A stretch of 64,000 nucleotides of DNA from contig JBCCPK010000006.1 of assembly GCA_039024915.1 (NCBI GenBank), positions 124,001 through 188,000 on the forward strand, written 5' to 3'. The position numbers and the translations under genes are program-made. Numbering within the stretch: position 1 is the stretch's first letter; each line of letters begins with the position of its first letter. Origin of the DNA: Pseudomonadota bacterium. GTDB taxonomy: Bacteria > Pseudomonadota > Alphaproteobacteria > Rhizobiales > MH13. Below the pieces are notes generated by a model, which was given only the letters and a program-made list of their open reading frames with translations, searched no databases and had not been told where the DNA came from. Shown piece by piece: positions 51,929 to 59,901 of this stretch.

Positions 51929-52963
51929 CTAGTGGGTCGATTTGCGCGTGAAGTCGCGGTAGGTCTGCACCAATACTGGGGAGAGCAGAATGACCACGCC
52001 AAGGATGGTCAGGATCGAGGTCGCGCCAGCCGATCCATACAGCGGGTTCCCGGAGGCTCGGAGATCGTTGAAGATAATCGTGCTGAGCGATTGTGCGAAG
52101 GCGCCCGCCTGAAAACTGACAATCGGTTCAAAGACGCGGAAATTATCCATCAGCTGGATAAGCGTGATGAACACGACCAGCGGCATGAGGTGCGGCACGA
52201 CCACGTAGCGCATCCGCTCCCACTTGGTCGCGCCATCAATCTGCGCCGCTTCCATCGTATCTTCCGGAACAGTCTGCAGACCTGCGTAGAAGACGATAAA
52301 GCTGAACGGGATTGATGACCAGATGCCGTAGACGATCAACATGATCCACATCAGCGGTGCCGATGCCCGAACACTCAGGGAAGGATCATTGAAAATATTT
52401 TGGATCGTGGCGCCGATTATGCCTTCCGCGTCGACCATCCAAAGAATGATCAGCGAGCCGACCACCGGCGGAACCATCATCGGCAACAGCGACAGAAAGA
52501 TCGTTGGGCCTTTGTAAATCTTGGGCAGATTGTTGACACCCACCGCGATGGCGAGACCCAAAACCAGCACAAAAGGCGTGACCACAAACGTGAAGGTCAA
52601 TGTGAAGGCGAGCGCCGCGTAGAATGGCAAGCTCATCACACGGGTCCAAAACTCACCCCACGTTTCGGTCGTGTTCCACGCTTCGCCCAACTCAGCAAAG
52701 GCAAGGTGCGCGCGGTTGGTGTAGGTCCCCAGGCCATTGAACTGGCCAAGCGGCGCTGCTTCACGGAGCGCTTCCGTCGCTTCCTGATCAACCGTCACGG
52801 TATCCTCGCAGCCAAACGGGCCGCAGTTTTGAACTGTTATCAAAACCTGTTCGTGCTCGACGTGGAGCGACTGGATGACCACCGACACGATGGGGAACGC
52901 AATGAACAGCACCATCGCCGATAAGGTCGGCAGGATGAACCAGAAAAATGTCTTATGTTTCAT
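51929..52963 (-). CDS. ABC transporter permease (MalF type), second transporter
   Basis: 344 residues with an N-terminal span, a periplasmic loop holding two cysteines (VQNCGPFGCEDTVT) that could form a disulfide, and the EAA loop TMEAAQIDGATKWERMRYVV. The permease forms a heterodimer with the MalG-type protein encoded downstream. A strong hairpin lies between it and the binding-protein gene. Confidence 0.92.
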   Translation of the reverse strand: MKHKTFFWFILPTLSAMVLFIAFPIVSVVIQSLHVEHEQVLITVQNCGPFGCEDTVTVDQEATEALREAAPLGQFNGLGTYTNRAHLAFAELGEAWNTTETWGEFWTRVMSLPFYAALAFTLTFTFVVTPFVLVLGLAIAVGVNNLPKIYKGPTIFLSLLPMMVPPVVGSLIILWMVDAEGIIGATIQNIFNDPSLSVRASAPLMWIMLIVYGIWSSIPFSFIVFYAGLQTVPEDTMEAAQIDGATKWERMRYVVVPHLMPLVVFITLIQLMDNFRVFEPIVSFQAGAFAQSLSTIIFNDLRASGNPLYGSAGATSILTILGVVILLSPVLVQTYRDFTRKSTH

Positions 52964-53002
52964 CGCAGTACCCTGGATCGCACACTCAGTTGTATCGTTT
53001 GA

Positions 53003-53057
53003 TCCGGCGGGGCCTCATGGAGAGCCAAGCTTAGGGCGCCAATCTGGCCCCGCCGGA
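53003..53057 (-). repeat. Intercistronic hairpin after the second binding-protein gene
   Basis: TCCGGCGGGGCC (53003-53014) pairs perfectly with GGCCCCGCCGGA (53046-53057), a 12-bp GC-rich stem with a 31-nt loop, 17 bp after the binding-protein stop. No T-run. It has the same position and probable role as the hairpin at 34565-34592 in the other transporter operon. Confidence 0.8.
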
Positions 53058-53073
53058 AATGATGCAGCAAGGC

Positions 53074-54318
53074 TTACTCGAGGAAACCTTGTTCAGTCGC
53101 AGCCGTCGTGTAGGCAGCCTCAACGTCAGCCAGTGCCTGCTCGGCTGATTCCGTGCCCTGCATAAAGTCAGAAAGCTCGTTGCCCAGCGCGGTGTGCAAC
53201 AGACCCATCTGCGGAACCATCGGGTATGGCCGGGCGCCGGCTTGCGCAGTGGCAGCCACGCCTGCAGCCGCTGGACCCGGTTCGAAACCTTCCAGCAGCC
53301 ACACCGCATCATCATTATTCGCCATCACCATTTCAGGGTTGAGCGCGGTGGCGAGGGCGGCAAACGATGCTTCCGCTTCTTCATCGGGCACATTGGCTGC
53401 GATGGTGAAGCCATCCCACCACAAGGTCGCGCCGGGGATGCCGACGCCCTCTACCACCGGTGCAGCTGCAAGCACAGTGCTGCCTGTGATGTCGGCTGTT
53501 GAGCCTTCATCGTCAAGAAGAGCATTGCCACGCGAGCCCCACATGAGCCCAAGGGCCGCCTGACCTGCTTCCCAAGTCGCTTGCGTCTCGTTTGACGCCT
53601 GACTCAGATAGTCAGGGTTGGCGAACTCAGCCAGCGCAGCCATGGTTTCCAGCGTTGCAACACCGGCCTCGCTGTTGATGGACGGCACAGCAGACCCGGG
53701 CTCGAAAAACTGACCGCCGTGGGCCATGTAGACCGTGTTGAACAGCTCAGCGAGGTTCCAGCCAACTTGTGCGTTGATCACGATAGGGTGTTCCATGATG
53801 CCAGCCTCACGGATGGCCTCAGCCGCAGCGATCAACTCTCCATACGTGGTCGGGATGTCCGAAACGCCCGCCTCTTCAAGCACATCGGTCCGAACATACA
53901 GGTGCTGCGAGTTGGCCATAAAGGCAATCGCCATCACGTCGCCGCCGATGGAAATCTGCAGGTTCGACGGAATATTCTCGCCATACTCGGCCACCAAATC
54001 GTTGAGCGGCCGAAGCAAACCGTCATTCATCAGCTGCGTCAGCGTCGCGTTCGCAACCACCACGCCTGTGTACTCTGCCGGGTCCGGCGTGAGAGCGGCA
54101 TTCATGATATTGCGCGACTCATTTGTATGGTTGCGAACGAATTCCGACGCGCTGGAGGCGCAGGCCTCCTCCGCAGCGCCTACCACCGCCTGGATGGCTG
54201 GAAAGTCGTTTGCCAGAATGCGCACGGATTGCCCTTCGGGCCCGCAGCTTTGTGCATAGGCAGCTGGCGCCATCAAACCGACCATTGCGGCTGATAGGGC
54301 GAGTGTCTTGACGTTCAT
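53074..54318 (-). CDS. ABC transporter substrate-binding protein, second transporter
   Basis: 414 residues, a family-1 extracellular binding protein. An ordinary Sec signal peptide (MNVKTLALSAAMVGLMAPAA) is cleaved near AYA-QS. The mature protein contains cysteines at its start (SCGPEG) and at EEACASSA. The ATG at 54318 has AGGGAGA upstream. It differs in length and export route from the Tat-exported binding protein at 32873, so the two transporters are unlikely to be recent duplicates. Confidence 0.92.
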   Translation of the reverse strand: MNVKTLALSAAMVGLMAPAAYAQSCGPEGQSVRILANDFPAIQAVVGAAEEACASSASEFVRNHTNESRNIMNAALTPDPAEYTGVVVANATLTQLMNDGLLRPLNDLVAEYGENIPSNLQISIGGDVMAIAFMANSQHLYVRTDVLEEAGVSDIPTTYGELIAAAEAIREAGIMEHPIVINAQVGWNLAELFNTVYMAHGGQFFEPGSAVPSINSEAGVATLETMAALAEFANPDYLSQASNETQATWEAGQAALGLMWGSRGNALLDDEGSTADITGSTVLAAAPVVEGVGIPGATLWWDGFTIAANVPDEEAEASFAALATALNPEMVMANNDDAVWLLEGFEPGPAAAGVAATAQAGARPYPMVPQMGLLHTALGNELSDFMQGTESAEQALADVEAAYTTAATEQGFLE

Positions 54319-54420
54319 TAGGTTCTCCCTCGTATTGGATCGGCGAAGCGACTTTTGTGCACGCCCTGCTTTATCAACTTGCCCACGCGCCATACGCGGC
54401 GGCAGGCGAGCCTTATCGTT

Positions 54421-55470
54421 TTAAGCGCGTACGCGCTCACCGCTATCGCCATCGAAAACATGGCAAATGTTGTCCGGCACAGCGATCGAAACCGTTTCGT
54501 CGATGGCCGCTGAAAAGTTTTTGTCCGCCCGCACGCTGACCAGGGCGCCGCCGATGCGGACCGTGACCATGGTGGCGTCGCCCAAGAGCTCGAGCGTGTA
54601 GATGGGGGCGTTGATCTGGCCGCCAGATTCCACAACTGTCGCGTCTTCGGCGCGGAAGCCCAAAGTAACGGCACCATCGGGCGCGGAAAGGCCGCCGATT
54701 TCAACGTTTTCCGCCGTGAAAACTCCGCCTGAAACGGACCCTTCGATGAGGTTCATGGCTGGGTTGCCAATGAAGCTGGCAACGAACGTGTTGGCTGGAT
54801 TGTCGTAAATATCGGTCGGGGTGCCCACCTGTTGGACGACGCCCTTCTTCATCACCACGACACGATCGGCCAGCGTCATCGCCTCGATTTGGTCATGGGT
54901 GACGTAGACGGTGGTAACCGCCAACTCGTGGCTGAGGTTTTTGATCTGCGCGCGGGTCGAGACCCGCAGTTTCGCGTCGAGGTTCGATAACGGCTCGTCC
55001 ATAAGGAAGACGTTTGGCTGGCGAACGATTGCACGGGCCAAAGCGACGCGCTGCCGCTGACCGCCAGAAAGCTCGGCCGGCCGACGGTGCAAGAATTCAT
55101 CCAGCTCGACCATCGCGCTCGCTTTGCGCACCCGCGCGTCGTGCTCGTCCTGTGGTATCTTCCGAACCTTCAAGGGAAAGCGGATGTTCTCGTAAACATT
55201 CATATTCGGGTAAAGCGCGTAGCTTTGGAACACCATCGAAATGTCGCGATCCTTGGGGTCGAGGTCATTCACCCGCTCGCCAGCAATCTCGATATCCCCG
55301 GAGGTTGCGTCTTCAAGACCCGCAATCATCCGCATGGTGGTTGTCTTGCCGCAACCCGATGGACCCAGAAGGACGAGAAATTCACGGTCGCCGATTGTCA
55401 AATCGAAGTTATCAACACCAACAAACGATCCCCATCGTTTGCAGACATTGCGCAGGACGATCTCTGCCAT
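54421..55470 (-). CDS. ABC transporter ATP-binding protein (MalK/UgpC type), second transporter
   Basis: 349 residues with Walker A GPSGCGKTT, signature LSGGQRQRVALARAIV, Walker B VFLMDEPLSNLDAKLR and a TOBE-type C-terminus. It is the first gene of the eleven-gene minus-strand operon. The start is ATG at 55470; the upstream extension of the open frame crosses the divergent promoter region. Confidence 0.95.
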   Translation of the reverse strand: MAEIVLRNVCKRWGSFVGVDNFDLTIGDREFLVLLGPSGCGKTTTMRMIAGLEDATSGDIEIAGERVNDLDPKDRDISMVFQSYALYPNMNVYENIRFPLKVRKIPQDEHDARVRKASAMVELDEFLHRRPAELSGGQRQRVALARAIVRQPNVFLMDEPLSNLDAKLRVSTRAQIKNLSHELAVTTVYVTHDQIEAMTLADRVVVMKKGVVQQVGTPTDIYDNPANTFVASFIGNPAMNLIEGSVSGGVFTAENVEIGGLSAPDGAVTLGFRAEDATVVESGGQINAPIYTLELLGDATMVTVRIGGALVSVRADKNFSAAIDETVSIAVPDNICHVFDGDSGERVRA

Positions 55471-55555
55471 ACACGTTCCCCCTAGCGGCAAGGCCAAAGT
55501 TATGTGCGCCGCAACAGTAGCTTTCACCACAATCCAAAGCATGGCAAGAGGTGAA

Positions 55556-55571
55556 TTGAATACCAATGCAA
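55556..55571. promoter_or_regulatory. Possible operator in the divergent SnoaL/ABC promoter region
   Basis: TTGAATACCAATGCAA is a 16-bp imperfect palindrome, TTGNAT-N4-ATNCAA, in the 170-bp gap between the second ABC ATPase gene and the divergent SnoaL-type gene. The sugar-island operator CTAACATGTCAG is not found here, so this island is probably under separate control. No regulator gene lies in it. Confidence 0.35.
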
Positions 55572-55640
55572 AGCGGCGCTAGAACACGCCTGCGACACGT
55601 CATCCCGAAGCCCGTTATATCGTCTTCCGAAAAGTTCCCC

Positions 55641-56639
55641 ATGTCCGACTATCGCGCAGCGACACATACCTTTCTCAATACTCTTATCCGCGCCCCGGAA
55701 AGCGTACTCGATGATTTGGTGGCTGAGCATCTCGACGCCGATTGCGTCTGGGATGTTTCGCACCCGATCAACCAGTTGGTCGGCCCGAAGGCTGTGCTCG
55801 AAGGCTTCATTCGACCGCTTCGCAGTGCGCTCACCCGCCTGCAGCGACGTGATGAAGTTTTTATCGGAGGCGACAACCGGCGGGAGGAAGGCGGTCGCTG
55901 GGTTGCGTCCGTGACCCACTATCTGGGGAACTTCGATGCACCGTTTCTGGGCATCCGGCCGTCCAACCACATGATGATGTTGCGTTCCGGCGAGTTTTAC
56001 CGGCTCGATGGCGGCAAGATCACCAAGGCACGGATCATCATTGATGTGCCCGATATGATGCGGCAGGCCGGTCTCGATCCCTTTGGCATGTCTTACGGCC
56101 TTGAGACCATGTTCCCAGGTCCGGCAACACACGATGGCGTTTTGCCGGAAGGTGGACCTGAGCTTGGCAGTCAATCACTAGACATCGTTGAGGGTATGTT
56201 GGCTGACCTGCACAAATTTGATCCAACGAACTTTTCGTCCACCAATCAAACAGGCGCCCATGGCTACTGGCACGAAGACATGCTGTGGTACGGCCCCGCT
56301 GGGATCGGCTCAAATTACCTTTGGGAGGGCTTTGTCAAAGACCATCGCGAAGCGTTTCTAAGAGCCTTCCCAGACCGCAAAGGTGGGAACCATTTCTGCC
56401 GAATTGGTGACGGCAATTATGCCGCCATCTCCGGCTGGCCATCGATGACCATGACCTTTCAGGGCGAATATCTCGGTGTGAAGGGTGATGGTCGCCCCCT
56501 CACATTACGCGTGATGGATTTCTACCGCTGCGCTGACGGCAAAATCATGGAGAACTGGGTTTTACTCGACTACAATGATCTCATGGCGCAGATGGGCATC
56601 GATTTGATTGCACGCAGCCAGGAGAGCGAGGCCGCCTAG
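55641..56639 (+). CDS. Double-domain SnoaL/NTF2-like protein (D), divergent copy
   Basis: 332 residues and two NTF2-fold units. The first ends GEFYRLDGGKITKARIIIDV, the second carries MLWYGPAGIGSNYLWEGF and ends MDFYRCADGKIMENWVLLDY. Clear paralogue of protein B (49247-50311), sharing order and motifs in both halves. The ATG at 55641 is the start (MSDYRAATHTFLN). It is the only gene of this island on the plus strand. Confidence 0.8.
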   Translation: MSDYRAATHTFLNTLIRAPESVLDDLVAEHLDADCVWDVSHPINQLVGPKAVLEGFIRPLRSALTRLQRRDEVFIGGDNRREEGGRWVASVTHYLGNFDAPFLGIRPSNHMMMLRSGEFYRLDGGKITKARIIIDVPDMMRQAGLDPFGMSYGLETMFPGPATHDGVLPEGGPELGSQSLDIVEGMLADLHKFDPTNFSSTNQTGAHGYWHEDMLWYGPAGIGSNYLWEGFVKDHREAFLRAFPDRKGGNHFCRIGDGNYAAISGWPSMTMTFQGEYLGVKGDGRPLTLRVMDFYRCADGKIMENWVLLDYNDLMAQMGIDLIARSQESEAA

Positions 56640-56762
56640 CGCCCGCGAGACATCTAACGCTCCGCTGGCGAAGCGGTAAAAAGGCAACCCACACCTTTTC
56701 TCTTGTCAGAACCCACTGCCGATTGTCACACTGTGCCGGCAAACAAAGTGGAAGGTTCTGCT

Positions 56763-58553
56763 ATGCGTCCTCAGATCATCGCAGCTGCATTCGTGCTCGC
56801 CTGCTCAACCGCCCTGGCACAAGAAGCGGCAGACGCCGTCGCCCCTGAAGGCGCAGGTGCCGGCACACTGACCGAGCTTTCGGCTGCCGCGCAGGCCGCC
56901 CAGGAAGCCAAGGCAGCCGGTCAGTCCGTCACCGCAGACAATTGGATGGTCTCAGCCGCAAATCCACTGGCCGTCGAAGCCGGCGCGGCGGTTCTGCGCG
57001 CCGGAGGAACGGCTGCGGACGCTATGGTTGCCGTGCAAGCGGTTCTTGGGCTCGTCGAACCGCAATCGTCAGGGCTCGGCGGCGGCGCTTTTCTGGTTTG
57101 GTACGACGCCGCATCGGGCGAACTGACGACCCTCGATGGGCGTGAGACCGCACCCTTGGCAGCACGCCCCACCATGTTTCAGACCGACGGCGGTGAGCCG
57201 CTTGGCTTTTTCGATGCGGTGGTTGGCGGGCTCTCTGTCGGCACACCCGGCACGCCGGCCCTGATGGAAGATGCCCATCGCCGGTGGGGCCGCGCCAATT
57301 GGGGTGACCTGTTCGATGCAGCCATTGCACTGGCGGAAGACGGCTTTACCGTTTCACCGCGCCTAGCCAGTTCGGTTGCGGGCGATCAGGACCGTTTGAG
57401 CCGCTTCCCGGCGACCGCAGCCTATTTTCTACCCGGCGGCGAGCCGATCGCCGAAGGAAGCACCCTGACCAATCCCGCCTATGCCGAGACCTTGCGCGCG
57501 ATAGCGGCGGACGGGACAGATGCCTTCTACGCTGGCGAGATTGCTGAAGGCATCGTCTCCACGGTCCGCTCGGCTGAGGGCAACCCCGGCCATCTTAGCT
57601 TGACCGATCTCGACCTTTACCGCGTCATCGAGCGGCCCGCGGTCTGCGCTGGCTACACCGGATATGATGTTTGCGGAATGGGTCCACCCTCATCGGGAGC
57701 TTTGACCGTTGGCCAAATCCTCGGCATGGCGGAATGGTACGACCTTGAAAATTTCATACCCGACAGCGCTGGCGCTTGGCGGATCATAGGGGATGCGTCG
57801 CGGCTCGCCTTCGCCGACCGTGGCCGGTACATGGCTGACAGCGATTTTGTGCCCATGCCGACCGAAGGCCTGGTCGATCCTGTCTATCTTGAGCAGCGCG
57901 CGCAGCTTCTTGACACGGATATGGCGCTACCAGAGGTCGAACCGGGCAACCCATCCTGGAGCCACGCAAGCCTTTGGGCGGACGATGAATCGCTCGAACT
58001 GCCTTCCACCAGCCACATCTCAATCGTCGATCAAGACGGCAACGCCCTGTCCATGACGACAACGATCGAGAATGGCTTCGGTTCACGCTTGATGGCGCCG
58101 GGCGGATTTCTCCTCAATAACGAGCTGACCGACTTTTCCTTCCGAACCCACAGCGACGGCCTCCCGATTGCCAACCGGTTGGAACCGGGCAAGCGGCCGC
58201 GCTCGTCCATGTCACCGACAATTGTCATGCAAGAAGGCGAGCCGGTCCTGGTCATCGGGTCACCGGGCGGCAGCAGGATCATCGGCTATGTGGCCAAAAC
58301 AATTATCGCCCATCTGACCTGGGGCATGGATATCCAGGAGGCCATCGCTATGCCGCATCTGGTGAACCGTTTCGGCACCTACGATGTTGAGGAAGGCACA
58401 GCCGCTGAGGACCTGACTGCCGATCTCGAAGCGTTGGGTTATGAGGTCAATGCGCGCGGCCTGACGTCCGGGCTCCACGCCATCGTCGTCACCGGGGACG
58501 GCCTTATCGGCGGGGCAGACCCGAGACGCGAAGGCATCGCGCTCGGCGACTGA
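56763..58553 (+). CDS. ggt: Gamma-glutamyltransferase
   Basis: Periplasmic N-terminal-nucleophile hydrolase that cleaves glutathione and other gamma-glutamyl compounds. It has 596 residues with signal peptide MRPQIIAAAFVLACSTALA. Autocleavage precedes the catalytic Thr, here T416 in LPSTSHISIVDQDGNALSM. Substrate-binding motifs NGFGS and IGSPGGSRI are present. The ATG at 56763 has GGAAGG upstream. The gene stands alone. Confidence 0.95.
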   Translation: MRPQIIAAAFVLACSTALAQEAADAVAPEGAGAGTLTELSAAAQAAQEAKAAGQSVTADNWMVSAANPLAVEAGAAVLRAGGTAADAMVAVQAVLGLVEPQSSGLGGGAFLVWYDAASGELTTLDGRETAPLAARPTMFQTDGGEPLGFFDAVVGGLSVGTPGTPALMEDAHRRWGRANWGDLFDAAIALAEDGFTVSPRLASSVAGDQDRLSRFPATAAYFLPGGEPIAEGSTLTNPAYAETLRAIAADGTDAFYAGEIAEGIVSTVRSAEGNPGHLSLTDLDLYRVIERPAVCAGYTGYDVCGMGPPSSGALTVGQILGMAEWYDLENFIPDSAGAWRIIGDASRLAFADRGRYMADSDFVPMPTEGLVDPVYLEQRAQLLDTDMALPEVEPGNPSWSHASLWADDESLELPSTSHISIVDQDGNALSMTTTIENGFGSRLMAPGGFLLNNELTDFSFRTHSDGLPIANRLEPGKRPRSSMSPTIVMQEGEPVLVIGSPGGSRIIGYVAKTIIAHLTWGMDIQEAIAMPHLVNRFGTYDVEEGTAAEDLTADLEALGYEVNARGLTSGLHAIVVTGDGLIGGADPRREGIALGD

Positions 58554-58602
58554 CGCGCCTAAGCCGCCAGCGTGAGGCGGTAAGGCCAAGAGCATTTTTA
58601 TG

Positions 58603-58689
58603 TGGTGCGGTCGAGAAGACTCGAACTTCCACCCGTGTTACCGGACAGCGACCTCAACGCTGCGCGTCTACCAATTCCGCCACGACCGC
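58603..58689 (-). tRNA. tRNA-Leu (anticodon GAG)
   Basis: 87 bp including an encoded CCA. On the minus strand the acceptor stem is GCGGTCG / CGACCGC, the anticodon arm is CAGCG-TTGAGGT-CGCTG with anticodon GAG, a long class-II variable arm follows, and the T loop reads GTTCGAGTC. It reads CUC/CUU leucine codons. No integrase or other sign of insertion is nearby. Confidence 0.95.
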
Positions 58690-58777
58690 AAATTGTTGGC
58701 TAAGCCAGCGGCGCACATAACAAAGCGACGCCTGGCGCTCAAGTGCCGCCAATAAAAAACCGGCGATATCAGGTCAG

Positions 58778-59014
58778 CTAGATTTCTCGCTTGCCCAGCT
58801 GCGTGATTGATACCGCAATCGATTCGCCCGATACGACAACCTCGCCTTCAGCAATCTGCGCGCCGTTGGCCAGGACAACGACGTGCTCGTTTTCCAGTGT
58901 CTCCAGCTCGATTACCGCCCCGCGCCCCATACGAAGCAGCTGATGCACCGGCATATTTGCCGCACCAAGTTCAACGGCGATATCAACGGAGATACGCTCG
59001 ACAGGATTGCTCAT
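58778..59014 (-). CDS. Short FliN/SpoA-domain protein
   Basis: 78 residues, a single surface-presentation-of-antigens (FliM/FliN) C-terminal domain: VDIAVELGAANMPVHQLLRM, GAVIELETLENEHVVVLANG and GEVVVSGESIAVSITQL. FliN forms the flagellar switch C-ring with FliM/FliG. The ATG at 59014 is chosen; the frame is open to 59083. No other flagellar gene is nearby, which is unusual but known for scattered alphaproteobacterial fliN copies. Confidence 0.82.
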   Translation of the reverse strand: MSNPVERISVDIAVELGAANMPVHQLLRMGRGAVIELETLENEHVVVLANGAQIAEGEVVVSGESIAVSITQLGKREI

Positions 59015-59142
59015 CAGCGAATTGGTCTCGTACTTGTACCACTTGATGACCGGCCCCAGACCAGTCACATGACATGTCGGCACACTGTGGCAACGCGGTT
59101 AACAGCGCCTTAAACGAACCCGTTTGGAGAGCTTGTGGGAGC

Positions 59143-59901
59143 ATGTTGCACACCCCAAAGAGATCCACGATCAAGCAGCCAATCGCTCGGGAAGCGCTGG
59201 GCGCGCGCCGCAGTGAACTCCGCCTTGCCGATCGCTCAATTGAGTGGCGGGTGAGCGACGACGCCGTGCCCTATGAGACGGCGTTAGCTGAGATGGATGC
59301 ACGCGTTGCGGCGATCGCTGCTGGTGAAGCGCGAGAATTGATCTGGCTGCTGGAACATCCGCCGCTATACACGGGAGGTACCAGCGCGCAGCCCGAAGAT
59401 CTTGTGGATCCGGACCGCTTTCCCGTCTTCAAAACGGGGCGCGGCGGCCAGTACACCTATCACGGACCCGGGCAGAGGGTCGCGTATATCATGGTCAACC
59501 TGACCCAACGCGGTGGGGATGTCCGGGCTTTTGTTGCAGCGCTGGAAGACTGGATCATCGCAACACTTGAACGGTTTAACGTTCGGGGGGAGCGTCGTGA
59601 GGACCGGGTCGGCGTATGGGTTCAAAGGCCTGAAAAGGGCAAAGCCGCCAAAGGTGGGGTGAGCGAAGACAAAATAGCAGCGCTGGGGATACGGGTGCGT
59701 AAGGGTGTTTCATTCCACGGAATCGCGATCAACGTGGAACCCGAGCTCGAGCACTTCAGCGGGATCGTACCGTGCGGCGTGGCCGATCACGGTGTGACAA
59801 GCCTTGTGGATTTGGGCCTTCCGGTGACGCTTCACGAGGTCGATATCGCGCTGCGGACCGAAGCCGAGCGACTGTTCGGCCCCATCGTGTCTGGCGGCTA
59901 G
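59143..59901 (+). CDS. lipB: Octanoyltransferase LipB
   Basis: Transfers octanoyl from acyl carrier protein to lipoyl domains. 252 residues. The [16 protein letters not shown] motif and the catalytic Cys/Lys pair are present ([15 protein letters not shown] and [17 protein letters not shown]). The ATG at 59143 has GGGAG upstream; the frame is open to 59074. Its TAG stop shares a CTAG with the stop of convergent comEC. Confidence 0.95.
   Translation: MLHTPKRSTIKQPIAREALGARRSELRLADRSIEWRVSDDAVPYETALAEMDARVAAIAAGEARELIWLLEHPPLYTGGTSAQPEDLVDPDRFPVFKTGRGGQYTYHGPGQRVAYIMVNLTQRGGDVRAFVAALEDWIIATLERFNVRGERREDRVGVWVQRPEKGKAAKGGVSEDKIAALGIRVRKGVSFHGIAINVEPELEHFSGIVPCGVADHGVTSLVDLGLPVTLHEVDIALRTEAERLFGPIVSGG

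Noticed and set aside
53719-54294. 191-codon frame antisense to the second binding-protein gene
   Set aside because: Shadow of an intact, recognisable binding protein; no ribosome-binding site and no domain.
25527-56639. Mobile element carrying the two sugar islands
   Set aside because: No transposase, integrase, flanking repeats or plasmid genes were found. The islands may still vary between strains, but the window gives no proof of transfer.
58603-58689. tRNA-Leu as an integration site for a genomic island
   Set aside because: No integrase, direct repeat of the tRNA end or change in gene style on either side; neighbours are core genes.
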